Shown: positions 8,922-18,219 of the stretch, one piece after another
Numbering within the stretch: position 1 is the stretch's first letter
Layout of the letters: each line of letters starts with the position of its first letter
Source of the DNA: Halioglobus sp.
Lineage (GTDB): Bacteria; Pseudomonadota; Gammaproteobacteria; Pseudomonadales; Halieaceae
Reading direction: 5' to 3'
NCBI GenBank assembly: GCA_028825045.1
Contig: JAPKAY010000002.1
Coordinates: 84,166-148,165, forward strand
DNA length: 64,000 nucleotides
Made by a program: the position numbers and the translations under genes
Notes under the pieces: generated by a model
Seen by the model: only the letters and a program-made list of their open reading frames with translations
What the model was told of the DNA's origin: nothing
Databases searched by the model: none

Positions 8922-9077
8922 TACCACCCCTGGAGAAGCCGCCATGCCACCAATGTGGTGGTACTAGCTAAAGCAGATTATATCGGCGCCATCTCCAAGG
9001 GACTTGGTGTCGGTGCGGGTGGCCGCGTGGGCAGTGTGACTTATCGTGATCGACTATACCTGACGCCTCAGGGCTAG
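8922..9077 (+). pseudogene. possible gene remnant with coding-like C-terminal fragment
   Basis: In the 435-base gap after the EEP gene, one frame reads open for 51 codons and ends TYRDRLYLTPQG-stop, with a glycine-rich stretch GLGVGAGGRVGS before it. No start codon with a ribosome site is present, and the family was not recognised. It looks like the 3' end of a lost gene, but chance is possible. Confidence 0.25.
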
Positions 9078-9123
9078 CGAATTCAGACCCGCCACTGCGA
9101 GCTGCGTCAAGCGGATGCGATAC

Positions 9124-9146
9124 CTGAACCCACTTGACGGGTTCAG
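9124..9146. other. 8-bp perfect hairpin in intergenic region
   Basis: CTGAACCC and GGGTTCAG flank a 7-base loop. It lies between the end of the EEP lipoprotein gene and the 3' end of the FGGY kinase gene (convergent), so it could stop transcription from one side, but no run of T follows on either strand. The rest of the gap 9147-9330 shows nothing recognisable. Confidence 0.3.
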
Positions 9147-9330
9147 AACCACGGATAACAGCCTAAGTACGCAGCCTCCTTTCTCAGTGATAGCTAAGTT
9201 TTTTAACACAGACTCTACTGAAGGCAAGCATAGAGAAGCTAAATATTATCAGTTTCTAAAGCGAGTAGGTCGGAGGACATAAGGGATTCAGTCTCGGGAG
9301 CCCCTGCGAGGCAGCCTGTCATGCTCGTAC

Positions 9331-10890
9331 CTAAAACGGATACCCGGTAATCTCTCGAATGGAGCCGTATAGCGGCTCCAACCTCCCGTACATCTTGAGA
9401 TAGACCTGTGTGTACAGTTGTTCGTAGATACGCACATTTTCCTCTATCGGTACGAATTGATCGCCCGCGTGCGTCATGTGCTTTAACGCCGTCTCATAAT
9501 CGGGGTGTAGCCCAACGCCTACGGCAGCGTTGATCGCGGCACCCAATCCCGAAGTTTCATACGTATGTGGGCGTTCAACCGTGATACCAAATACGTCTGC
9601 GGTGATTTGCATAGCCTCATCACTCTGAGAGCCACCACCTGAAACTTTCAAGGTTGTTATACGGTGGCCACTGCGTTTTTCCAGACGCTCCTTCCCCTCT
9701 CGCAAAGCGTAGGCCAACCCTTCAATAATGGCGCGATAAATATGTGCGCGTGTGTGCACATCACCAAAACCGATGATCGCGCCTTTTGCTTCCGGGCCAG
9801 GAATGCGAACACCGGGAGACCAATACGGCTGCACTGTGAGTCCCATCGCGCCCGCAGGAACTTGCGCCAGCAGGTCATCAAATAACGTTTCGGTTTCTAC
9901 ACCCAGTTCCTCAGCCATCCGCGTCTCGCGTAAACCAAATTCTCGCTTGAACCAGTTCACCATCCAGTAGCCCCGCTGCACGATGGTCTCAGTGTTATAG
10001 GTTCCCGGCATGGCCGCCGGGTAGGCGGGCACGTGTTTTATCGCTTCAATATATTTTGTGTTGGTGCTGTTGTAGGTCGCGGTAGTGCCGTAACTCAGGC
10101 TTCCGGTATCCGGTGTGAGGCATCCCGAGGCAAGTACTTCACACGCTTTGTCCGCGCCCGCTGAGATTAAGGGCAGGCCTTCGGGAATTCCCGTTGCGGC
10201 CGCCGCTTGCGCACTTATCGTCCCTAAAGGCGATCCCGCCGGAATAAGATCGGGTAGCTGGCTGCGCTTTATTGGCAGTGCTCGCCATTTCCAGTCGTGG
10301 GACTGACACCAAGTATGGCGCTTAAAATCAAACGGCAAATACCCTACCTGACTTGCCACCGAATCGACGTATTTTCCCGTCAAACGGTAGCTCAGATAAC
10401 CAGAAAGTAGCAGGAACTTCTCGGTCTTCTCAAATATTTCCGGCTGCTGATTTTTAATCCAATGCGCTTCAGACTGACTGCGAAAAAATTTGACTGTTTG
10501 CTTTTCTCCAGCGAGCGAAAGCAGCAGGCTCCAGATGCCCATACTGGGCAAGTTATCCTCCAGTCGTTGATCTAACCACACGATGGCCGGACGCAAGGGT
10601 TTGCCATCACGGTCCAAATTAACCACAGTTGCACGTTGTGTAGTGAGGGCGACAGACTTGATAGCGCTTTTGGGGAAATCCAGCTGCGGCCAAAGCCCGG
10701 TACAGGCCTTGCACAAGTTGTCCCAGAAATACTCCACATGCTGCTCGGCCCATCCTGGCTCGGCGGAGAAATAAGGCTCTATTTCCACCTTACTCTTGGC
10801 GATTAATTCACCCTCAAGGTCAAACACCAGTGCCCGCACACTTTGCGTGCCGTTGTCGATCGCCAGAACATAGTCTTTACTAATACTCAT
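9331..10890 (-). CDS. FGGY-family carbohydrate kinase
   Basis: A 519-residue cytoplasmic kinase with the FGGY N-terminal ATPase-fold motif LAIDNGTQSVRALVFD and the sugar-site segment PGWAEQHVEYFW (D/E-Q-H element common to glycerol and xylulose kinases). Near residue 245 is ISAGADKACEVLASG, and GLGAAINAAVG near the C terminus is the family's second nucleotide-site element. The start overlaps the stop of glpD by 4 bases (ATGA), so the kinase is the last gene of a three-gene operon with glpD and an AGPS-like flavoprotein. That context favours a glycerol-type or alkylglycerol substrate rather than a pentulose, but the substrate is not fixed by sequence alone. Confidence 0.85.
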   Translation of the reverse strand: MSISKDYVLAIDNGTQSVRALVFDLEGELIAKSKVEIEPYFSAEPGWAEQHVEYFWDNLCKACTGLWPQLDFPKSAIKSVALTTQRATVVNLDRDGKPLRPAIVWLDQRLEDNLPSMGIWSLLLSLAGEKQTVKFFRSQSEAHWIKNQQPEIFEKTEKFLLLSGYLSYRLTGKYVDSVASQVGYLPFDFKRHTWCQSHDWKWRALPIKRSQLPDLIPAGSPLGTISAQAAAATGIPEGLPLISAGADKACEVLASGCLTPDTGSLSYGTTATYNSTNTKYIEAIKHVPAYPAAMPGTYNTETIVQRGYWMVNWFKREFGLRETRMAEELGVETETLFDDLLAQVPAGAMGLTVQPYWSPGVRIPGPEAKGAIIGFGDVHTRAHIYRAIIEGLAYALREGKERLEKRSGHRITTLKVSGGGSQSDEAMQITADVFGITVERPHTYETSGLGAAINAAVGVGLHPDYETALKHMTHAGDQFVPIEENVRIYEQLYTQVYLKMYGRLEPLYGSIREITGYPF

Positions 10891-12509
10891 GCGGTTTCCG
10901 CGCGGCCTTCAGCCACGGGTAAGTAGTAGTATTTTCGCCAGATCTGTCGGTAGCGTTCGACCTCTCTTTGCCAGCGATCAGAATCCCATTGCAGCTCCTT
11001 CGCACAGATTTGTTCCAGCTCGGCAAATAATGATTCCCCACCCTTTTCCAACAGCAGACCAAGACGTGTGCGCCGCAGTAGTAAATCATCCAGGTGCAGT
11101 ACTGATTCATTACGTGCAGCCCAGCGGCACTCCGCAAGACAGAATTCGGTATTACCTACAAGTTGATGCTCGCCTTCATTCGCCTGTTCTAATAATGCTT
11201 TTGCATGCTTTCCGTAACGCCCGATCAGCCGCTGGGCCCAGCGCATATTCTCGATACCAAGATCAGCGGGGGTAATGTCGGGCGCACTGAAGATTGCATC
11301 ACTGGGTTCCTTCGATTCCACGCTGCCAAGAGTTGGGGCAGCCGCGCGAATAGCATCAAGTGCAATTAGCCGGAATGTGGTGAGCTTACCTCCGCTAACA
11401 GTCACTAGCCCCGCATCCACCCATACTGCATGATCTCGTCTTTCTTTGGAGGGGTCAGTAGATTTCTCGGAACCGATGACGGGCCGCACGCCGGACCAGG
11501 TGGAGATGACATCCTCCTGGCCAAGTTGATGGTCGGGAAATAATGCGTGCACGACCTGCAACAGGTAGTCCAGCTCTGCTGCACTGATAGTCGCTTCCTG
11601 ATCGATATCCTCCTGATGATCCAGATCAGTTGTGCCAACCACGGTGGTCCCCTCCCAGGGGAAAACAAAAACTGGTCGCTTATCGACCGGATGAAACAGG
11701 GATAAGGCATCTGCCACCGGAAGCTTTGCCATGGGAAAAACCAGATGGCTGCCGCGCAACGGGCGAATACGTTTTTCCGGATTGACCTCATTGCGAAGCT
11801 GATCTGCCCAGGCGCCTGTAGCATTAATAACAGTCCTGCACACTACCTCAATTTGCTCATCACTCTCCTCGTCCCGCAGCAGCACGCCAGTCACCTGGCC
11901 GTTAGTCTTGATCAGTGATTGTGCCTTCACATAGTTTACGGCTTGACCACCGGCCGCTATCGCATCCTGCAGCACGCGCACCACCAGCCGAGCATCATCG
12001 GTTACTGTGTCGGTGTAATACATTGCACCCGTGATGCCATCGCTATTGATGCCAGCATAGTGCTGCTCGACACTAAGTGTGTTGAAGTAGCGATGATTTT
12101 TTATGCCCGCCAGTCGATCGTACAGCCACAGCAAAATACTAAAGGGTATCCGGCCCGGAAATTGGCCTTTGCGCAGCGTGAAATAGTAACCCATGCGCTC
12201 AACCAACCCAGGAACTTCAGTCAACAGCCTTTCGCGTTCACCTAGGGAGTCCTTGGTCAGTTTTATATCCCCATGGGAAATATAGCGCAGGCCACCGTGC
12301 ACCATTTTGGAAGATCGACTTGAGGTGCCCCAAGCGTAATCCCGCTGCTCCACCAATAGCACTTTGAGCCCACGTCTGGCGGCTTCACGCAGAATGCCCG
12401 CGCCGATAATGCCTCCGCCAACAATGACCATATCCCAATTCTGATCACCGTTACGCAAGGACTGCCATAGGGCCTCACGGTTCGTAAATCCGCTGTAATC
12501 AGCGCTCAT
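10887..12509 (-). CDS. glpD: glycerol-3-phosphate dehydrogenase (GlpD-like)
   Basis: A 540-residue flavoprotein with the dinucleotide motif VIVGGGIIGAGI (residues 28-39) and the strongly conserved GlpD segment SSRSSKMVHGGLRYISHGDIKLTKDSL. Further matches are GAWADQLR, RGSHLVFP, FVFPWEGTTVVGTTD and SGGKLTTFR, followed by the C-terminal DAO_C helical domain. The expected reaction is oxidation of sn-glycerol-3-phosphate to dihydroxyacetone phosphate with electrons to the quinone pool at the inner membrane face. It is 28 bases downstream of the AGPS-like gene and overlaps the kinase gene by 4 bases. Whether it uses plain G3P or a substituted form cannot be judged here. Confidence 0.88.
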   Translation of the reverse strand: MSADYSGFTNREALWQSLRNGDQNWDMVIVGGGIIGAGILREAARRGLKVLLVEQRDYAWGTSSRSSKMVHGGLRYISHGDIKLTKDSLGERERLLTEVPGLVERMGYYFTLRKGQFPGRIPFSILLWLYDRLAGIKNHRYFNTLSVEQHYAGINSDGITGAMYYTDTVTDDARLVVRVLQDAIAAGGQAVNYVKAQSLIKTNGQVTGVLLRDEESDEQIEVVCRTVINATGAWADQLRNEVNPEKRIRPLRGSHLVFPMAKLPVADALSLFHPVDKRPVFVFPWEGTTVVGTTDLDHQEDIDQEATISAAELDYLLQVVHALFPDHQLGQEDVISTWSGVRPVIGSEKSTDPSKERRDHAVWVDAGLVTVSGGKLTTFRLIALDAIRAAAPTLGSVESKEPSDAIFSAPDITPADLGIENMRWAQRLIGRYGKHAKALLEQANEGEHQLVGNTEFCLAECRWAARNESVLHLDDLLLRRTRLGLLLEKGGESLFAELEQICAKELQWDSDRWQREVERYRQIWRKYYYLPVAEGRAETA

Positions 12510-12537
12510 TTTTTTCGCCTAGTTAGTTCAGAAAAAG

Positions 12538-14136
12538 TCACGGTAGCAATTTCCCGGGGTTCATCTGTTGCTGTGCATCGAAAACCTTCACCAACCCCTG
12601 AATCGCCTTGATACCCAATTCGCCTTTTTCCGATGGCAAGTACTGAGCATGATCCTTCCCTACACCGTGCTGATGACTGATGGTACCGCCAAATCGCACA
12701 ATCGCTTCGGCGCCAGCAGCTTTCAACTTCTTCCAGCGCTCAAGCGTTTCTTCGTAACTGCTACCGCAACGAAAGATGTAGGTTGTGTACACGCTGGACC
12801 CTTGTCCGTACATGTGTGACAAGTGGGTAAACGCATGCACCGGTTCCCCTTCATCTTCTAACGCATGGGTGATATCACTTTGAATTCCTGCCGCGGCATC
12901 AGCAACTCGCACCCAGTCAACGGCTGTTTCCATAGTGTCAACCGCATAACCGGCATCCCACAAACCATGGCGCAAATAGGGAGAACGGAAACGGCTGTGC
13001 TCCCATTTTTTGCCCAGCGCAGCGCCTGCGCCAACGCCACCGTGACGTTTTGCTATCTCTCTGGTAAGACGCAGAGCGGCGGCACATTGCCCCTTCGATC
13101 CAGTAACACCGAACGTGAACATAACTTTTTCACCTGCGACGCCACGCATTTTTAGATAGGATTCCAACAGACCAATGATGCGCGCGCTACCAGCGAGCTT
13201 AAGTTGCGTAAACGTCTCCAACTGGTTACTCAAACGCATCATGGACAGTTGCATTTTGTTTTGGACGATTTCCCGAACCGCCACCAGTGCTACTTCCCAA
13301 CTCGGGAAAAAAAGTACGTGAAAGGCTTCCTGCGCGGGTAGCGGAGTGACCCGCACTTTAACCTCAGTAATGATACCAAGACGGCCCTCTGTACCAAGGA
13401 AAAATTCACGTATGTCCGGTCCCGCTGAGCTCGCTGGGAAGGTAGGAATATCGAGTGTGCCCTCCAGGGTTTCAATCCGACCACCGGCGAACATCTGCTC
13501 TATGCGCCCGTAGCGCATCGACTGTTGCCCACTGGAGCGGCTGGCCACCCAGCCACCTATCGTTGAAAGCTCCCATGACTGCGGATAGTGGCCGAGGGTA
13601 TAACCCTCAGCAGCCAGTTGAGATTCCACATCCGGTCCTATTGTGCCGGCTCCAAACGTTGCGATCTGGCTCGCTTTATCCAATGACATCAGTTGCTTCA
13701 TACCCGTCATGTCAATGGTTAACACGGGGCGGCCTTTTTCTTCGGGATTGATATGTCCCACTACCGAGGTGCCACCACCATAGGGAATAACATCAATTTG
13801 ATTTTCCCGGGCGTGGTGCAATAAGTCCCGAACCTCCTCACTTGTCTCAGGAAAGGCAACAGCATCGGGAAAGACACCGAATTCACCGCTGCGCAGGGCA
13901 AGCCAATCTGGCAGGCTCTGCCCCCGGGCGTGACGCATACGATCCTCAGCATCGACACTGTAGAGCGCATGCCCCGGCAAGCGAGATTGCGGGACAGTCG
14001 CCAGCACCTGCTTCAGGCTAGCATCTGCTAAGGGCGCCGATTTGCCAATCAACCCTTCTAAAAAACCCAGTGCGGCGGAACTCAATTCGTAATCCAGTTC
14101 ATTACTCTCATCGCCCCAGCCATTCCAGCGCTTCAT
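12538..14136 (-). CDS. alkyldihydroxyacetonephosphate synthase-like FAD-binding oxidase
   Basis: A 532-residue FAD-linked oxidase of the VAO/PCMH family. The FAD-binding part shows IPYGGGTSVVGHI, GAGTIGPDVE and GGWVASRSSGQQSMRYG; the C-terminal cap ends in GGTISHQHGVGKDH, where residues 488-493 (H-Q-H-G-V-G) replace the His triplet of alkyl-DHAP synthase (AGPS). The N-terminal segment LPDWLALRSGEFGVFPDAVAFP is also AGPS-like. AGPS exchanges the acyl group of acyl-DHAP for a fatty alcohol to make ether lipids; the same fold also includes D-lactate and glycolate dehydrogenases. First gene of the operon with glpD and the FGGY kinase. The one His change leaves the chemistry open. Confidence 0.82.
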   Translation of the reverse strand: MKRWNGWGDESNELDYELSSAALGFLEGLIGKSAPLADASLKQVLATVPQSRLPGHALYSVDAEDRMRHARGQSLPDWLALRSGEFGVFPDAVAFPETSEEVRDLLHHARENQIDVIPYGGGTSVVGHINPEEKGRPVLTIDMTGMKQLMSLDKASQIATFGAGTIGPDVESQLAAEGYTLGHYPQSWELSTIGGWVASRSSGQQSMRYGRIEQMFAGGRIETLEGTLDIPTFPASSAGPDIREFFLGTEGRLGIITEVKVRVTPLPAQEAFHVLFFPSWEVALVAVREIVQNKMQLSMMRLSNQLETFTQLKLAGSARIIGLLESYLKMRGVAGEKVMFTFGVTGSKGQCAAALRLTREIAKRHGGVGAGAALGKKWEHSRFRSPYLRHGLWDAGYAVDTMETAVDWVRVADAAAGIQSDITHALEDEGEPVHAFTHLSHMYGQGSSVYTTYIFRCGSSYEETLERWKKLKAAGAEAIVRFGGTISHQHGVGKDHAQYLPSEKGELGIKAIQGLVKVFDAQQQMNPGKLLP

Positions 14137-14202
14137 AGTCGGTTCCTATTGTGAGTGACGAGCATACATAACCTCTGATGATTCGGTGTCGCGAATTCCC
14201 TT

Positions 14203-14208
14203 AGTATA
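14203..14208 (-). promoter_or_regulatory. candidate -10 element (TATACT) for the AGPS-like operon
   Basis: Reading the minus strand, TATACT lies 67 bases upstream of the ATG at 14136. No good -35 box is found at 16-18 bases, so this is a weak call. Confidence 0.25.
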
Positions 14209-14414
14209 AAAGGCGCGTCGCCAAGAAACTAGACTGCTATCTACTCTTCGAACGCCGGTACGAATTGAGTAGGAAGTTAATTACCACCGGTAAACCCGGG
14301 GGACATCATTCGCGATCGGGCTACGTTCTACTGGATTTGAATAGTTACTGAACCTTTGCTAGACACCCCGTTTGTATTGCCTATACTCACACGCTCTGAC
14401 ACCATTTCACACTA

Positions 14415-14747
14415 ATGGGACCATGTAGTGTGCGGCATGCTGGTGACCGGTTATGTCTAGGCCCAAATGAGGAACACCTTGCTGCAGCCATAGACTCCCT
14501 CGATCACCGTAGCCGCGATTCCAATGGCCGCTGGCGTGCGCCACTGGTTTATTGGCCACAACCAACCCTCTGTTGTTGGATTGAATAGTTGCCCATGTCT
14601 TGTTCCGGCAGCGAGATCGCCCTGCACCTTTATCCCGGAGAAGGCGTGAATATGGCCCGGCGATTACCCGCAGCGCATACGGTGTTGCTTGCCGATCGCC
14701 GAAACGATGCCATGATGGCTATTCGCAATCACTTCGCCATGTCCTGA
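14415..14747 (+). pseudogene. decayed reading frame of unknown family
   Basis: In the 690-base gap after the AGPS-like gene, one frame reads from ATG 14415 for 57 codons (GDRLCLGPNEEHLAAAID within it), stops at TAG 14586-14588, and resumes in the same frame from ATG 14595 for 50 codons to TGA 14745-14747. Both halves look coding-like in composition (acidic, Ala-rich helix; hydrophobic HTVLLADRRNDAMMAIRNHF). The simplest reading is a gene interrupted by a nonsense codon and shortened at both ends. No family was recognised. The remaining stretch 14209-14414 shows nothing I can support. Confidence 0.35.
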
Positions 14748-14812
14748 TCCGCTCGTTGCGACAATCGCTCGGGTTTTCGGAACCACAGCTTTATGCATAA
14801 CGAGGTATCCTT

Positions 14813-15436
14813 ATCAACATCCGAATAGTGTTCTGCCTATATTTGAGCTTCCTGTTAACAGCCTGCAGTTCGACAGCGAAAATAGAAAAGTCCTGGGTAG
14901 ACAAGGACGTCCAAACCAAGGCGCTGCACGGCGTTCTAGTGGTGGCCGTGGCCAAAACCGAGGAGGGGCGACGCGCCTTCGAACAAGAGTTCACACAAGC
15001 ACTGCAGCAGCAAGGTGTGCATGCCGTTGCCAGTTACACCATCAAGGGCGGTACTGATCTTGATAAGGAGGATGTGATCGTCATGGCTGCTCAGGCCGGG
15101 GTAGACACCGCTTTGGTCACCCTGTTTGCCGGACGCGACCACAGTGAGGTGCTTCACGCCGGTCGCAAATATTATGCCTACGCCCCCGTTTACGGACGAG
15201 ACTACTACGGCCGGGGCCGGGTCTATGGTGTGCCTTACCAGGTGGGACAGACCTCAGATTTCTGGTCGCAGCACAACTCCATCCATCTCGAGGCCAGCCT
15301 CTATGAGATCAAAACGGAAGATCTGCTATGGCGCGCATCTTCAGGCATGCAAGAACAAAGCGATGTGGCGATCATGCGCCCGGCCTTTATCAAGTCATTC
15401 ATGCAGGATCTGGCTGCACAGGGGCTGGTCGACTAG
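14813..15436 (+). CDS. DUF4136-like lipoprotein, probable rare start codon
   Basis: A lipoprotein of about 207 residues. The first canonical start, GTG at 14828, would leave a 12-residue signal without a positive charge. The frame stays open further upstream, and ATC at 14813, seven bases after GAGGT, gives xNIRIVFCLYLSFLLTAC, a proper lipoprotein signal. I therefore place the start there, as a non-canonical codon or a mutated ATG. The mature part starts SSTAKIEKSWVDKDV and has a C-terminal pattern (LEASLYEIKTEDLLWRASS, then a final helix) seen in DUF4136-type envelope lipoproteins. A Tyr/Gly-rich insert (YAYAPVYGRDYYGRGRVYG) is in the middle. Function unknown. Confidence 0.6.
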   Translation: MNIRIVFCLYLSFLLTACSSTAKIEKSWVDKDVQTKALHGVLVVAVAKTEEGRRAFEQEFTQALQQQGVHAVASYTIKGGTDLDKEDVIVMAAQAGVDTALVTLFAGRDHSEVLHAGRKYYAYAPVYGRDYYGRGRVYGVPYQVGQTSDFWSQHNSIHLEASLYEIKTEDLLWRASSGMQEQSDVAIMRPAFIKSFMQDLAAQGLVD

Positions 15437-15841
15437 TCTGCACACAACCAGCTCTGTTGTAACTTTCAAGTCCTCGTGCGGAGTTTGATGCACGAGGCAC
15501 CTGTCGGCCATATGAAGTGGATTGGTCTGCCGGACGTAGGCGGCTTCCTTATCGTTTGACCCTTATCCTATAGCAATCATCCTAGGCCCAACAGCGTAGC
15601 CGGACAAATTGGCGCAGGACTATCTTATTCACAATACCAGAGGCATGTTTTATACACAGATTTCACAAACACATAGCGGTCCAATGGCTATACTAGTGGA
15701 CACTGATGAATCCTTGGGGATATACAATCCTGGAGGTAAACGCACACTGTGCGCAGCGTCTGTCAGAGAAATAGGGCAGCCGCGGCGCGCGGCGCCTAGA
15801 AGCTGCTTTTCGCGGCACAGCTCACAGCGGGAGACAAACAA

Positions 15842-17569
15842 ATGTACGACATGGTTATTCGGAATGGGAGCGTCATCGACGGCAGTGGCTCAGCGGCGCA
15901 AGAGTGCGATGTGGCCATCACAGATGGACGCATCGCCGCAGTCGGCAAAGATTTGGGGCCGGGCAGCAAAGAAGTAGACGCCAGGGGCCTATTGGTCACA
16001 CCCGGCTGGGTCGACATCCACACCCATTATGACGGGCAGGTGAGCTGGGATCCCATGCTGTCGCCCTCCAGTTGGAACGGCGTAACCACCGTAGTGATGG
16101 GGAATTGCGGCGTGGGCTTTGCGCCGGTTGTTCCCGGCAAGGAGGACTACCTCATTCAACTGATGGAAGGCGTAGAAGACATCCCCGGCGCCGCGCTGGT
16201 CGAGGGTATTCAGTGGGACTGGGAAACCTTTCCGGAATATCTTGATGCAATTGACAAGCTTCCGCATGCCATCGACTTCGGTGCGCAGGTGCCCCATGGC
16301 GCGGTGCGAACTTACGTAATGGGCGAGCGCGGGGCCAACAATGAGATGGCCAGCCCACAAGAAGTGGATGCTATGGCCGCCATCGTCAAGGAGGGCTTGC
16401 AGGCAGGTGCGCTGGGGTTTTCTACCACACGTACCATCTTGCACCGAGCAAAGGACGGTGAGCTGGCCCCTGGCACTACCGCAGACCGAGAGGAAGTCAT
16501 CGGGATCGGCCGTGTGCTGGGCGAGGTAGGTCACGGCGTGTTCGAGGTCGCCAGCGATCTCGCACCGGAGGAGGAAGAACTGGCGTGGATGAGCCAGATA
16601 GGCCGCGAAACCGGCCGGCCCGTCACCTTTGCCTGCCTGCAAAACAACGAAGACCCGCAGCAGTGGCAGCGCTTGCTAACCGCCGTTGAAAAGGATCGAG
16701 CCAATGGCGGTACGCTGACACCGCAGGTGGCGCAACGCCCCGCGGGCGTTTTGTTCAGCCTGGAAAGCTCAGGACACCCCTTCATTCTGCACGAAGCGTA
16801 TCAGCCACTAGCAGCATTGCCGCTCGCTGAGCGGGTAGCAGCTTTGAGCGAGCCCGAAATGCGCCGCTCCATACTCGACAATCCGCCGGACCTTAGTGGC
16901 CTGCCAGAAGTCTTTACCAAGAGCTTGACCGCCTGGGACAACATGTTCCCTTTGGGCGATCCCATCGACTACGAGCCAGCGCGCGACCAAAGTGTACTGC
17001 ACCAGGCAGAGCGCAAGGGCTGTTCCCCGGCTGAGTTGGCCTACGATACGATGCTGGAGCGCAACGGCAAAGGTATTATCTATATGCCGCTGCTGGGTTA
17101 CTCCAATGGCAATTTTGAAGCGCTGCGTGAAATGATGCAGCATCCCCACGCTGTGTTTGGCCTGTCCGATGGCGGCGCTCACTGCGGCCTGATTTGCGAT
17201 GCCAGTATGCCGAGCTACCTGCTCACTCACTGGGCCCGGGATCGCAGCCGAGGGGAGCGCTTGCCGATCGAAGAACTGGTCCACAAGCAGACCCGGCGTA
17301 CGGCCACATTTTATGGGCTCGACGACCGCGGTCTTATCGCTGTGGGCATGAAGGCAGACATCAATGTCATTGACTACGACGGTCTGACCATTCACCCACC
17401 GGAAATGGTCTACGATCTGCCCGCCGAGGCGCGTCGACTGGTACAACGTGTCGACGGTTACCGAATGACGATCTGTAGTGGCGAGGTAATCCTTGAAAAC
17501 GGAACCCCCACAGGTGCCATGCCCGGCAGACTGGTACGGGGACCTCAGGAGGCGCCAGTTGCAGCCTGA
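15842..17569 (+). CDS. N-acyl-D-amino-acid deacylase (amidohydrolase superfamily)
   Basis: A 575-residue enzyme starting at ATG 15842, eight bases after GGGAG. It matches the D-aminoacylase family of metal-dependent amidohydrolases: VIRNGSVIDGSG at the N terminus, the metal-binding VDIHTHYDGQ (about residues 57-66), VVMGNCGVGFAP with the family cysteine, and the catalytic Asp in LSDGGAHC (about residue 444). No signal peptide, so cytoplasmic. These enzymes hydrolyse N-acyl-D-amino acids or related amides, releasing D-amino acid and carboxylate. It stands alone on the plus strand; the 400-base stretch before it (15437-15841) shows no gene I can support. Confidence 0.88.
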   Translation: MYDMVIRNGSVIDGSGSAAQECDVAITDGRIAAVGKDLGPGSKEVDARGLLVTPGWVDIHTHYDGQVSWDPMLSPSSWNGVTTVVMGNCGVGFAPVVPGKEDYLIQLMEGVEDIPGAALVEGIQWDWETFPEYLDAIDKLPHAIDFGAQVPHGAVRTYVMGERGANNEMASPQEVDAMAAIVKEGLQAGALGFSTTRTILHRAKDGELAPGTTADREEVIGIGRVLGEVGHGVFEVASDLAPEEEELAWMSQIGRETGRPVTFACLQNNEDPQQWQRLLTAVEKDRANGGTLTPQVAQRPAGVLFSLESSGHPFILHEAYQPLAALPLAERVAALSEPEMRRSILDNPPDLSGLPEVFTKSLTAWDNMFPLGDPIDYEPARDQSVLHQAERKGCSPAELAYDTMLERNGKGIIYMPLLGYSNGNFEALREMMQHPHAVFGLSDGGAHCGLICDASMPSYLLTHWARDRSRGERLPIEELVHKQTRRTATFYGLDDRGLIAVGMKADINVIDYDGLTIHPPEMVYDLPAEARRLVQRVDGYRMTICSGEVILENGTPTGAMPGRLVRGPQEAPVAA

Positions 17570-17704
17570 CAAAGAAGATTGATGCTTATTCCAGCGTGAA
17601 CGCTGGTTTGAGAACAACTTGTCAGTCTCGCAAAAAATAAATTCGGTCCTTTGCTCTGAAATGACGATGACTGGCAAGGCTTCACCCGCGAGCAGACTCT
17701 CTCC

Positions 17705-18073
17705 CTAAACCGGGGATGACAGCCACTGCAGGGCTGTCGCTTTGTCTGCATAGTCAAAATGCCGCACTTCAGCCTGCACAAAATGATCAATTATGTGAGG
17801 CATAACGATCAGAATACCGCTGTCACTCACTGCCGCTACTTTTTTCACGCGGTCCCGGTGCTCGCGAACAAACTTCAAATGTTGGAACAGGGCACCAAAG
17901 CTATCCCAACCCGGGAAGTGCTCTGTCAGTATCATTAAGCCCCGCAGGGGTCCGCTACTCTGATTGTAAGCGTCTACGACATCAGTGAGTTGCTTGAAGT
18001 CCGCGGCAGAAAGTTCACCATCGGGTGTCAGTGTGAGGATATTCGTGTCTAGATCTATTTTGTGATGCAGCAT
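17705..18073 (-). CDS. SpoIIAA-like (STAS-fold) protein
   Basis: A 122-residue protein of the SpoIIAA-like group (a STAS-type fold common in proteobacteria). The start at ATG 18073 follows GAGGG by six bases; an upstream TTG is also in frame. The pattern is NILTLTPDGELSAADFKQLTDVVDAY, then LMILTEHFPGWDSFGAL and VKKVAAVSDSG, followed by a FVQAEVRHFDYADKATALQWL tail that is highly typical of this family. Role unknown; such proteins are often found near stress or membrane genes. Convergent with the deacylase gene. Confidence 0.78.
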   Translation of the reverse strand: MLHHKIDLDTNILTLTPDGELSAADFKQLTDVVDAYNQSSGPLRGLMILTEHFPGWDSFGALFQHLKFVREHRDRVKKVAAVSDSGILIVMPHIIDHFVQAEVRHFDYADKATALQWLSSPV

Positions 18074-18219
18074 AATCAACCCTCGAGCCTGCGCAGAGCA
18101 ATCAGACTAAACCATCCTGACAACAGAGGGTACCTGCAAATGGACTGCGCCGGGGAACCTCGCCATCGTGGAAAATTGAGTATAACCTCTACTGTCGTGG
18201 CTTCTCCTGGAATAAAAAA

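Noticed and set aside
15609..15977. Plus-strand frame overlapping the deacylase start
   Set aside because: It runs into the deacylase in a different frame and shows no family features.
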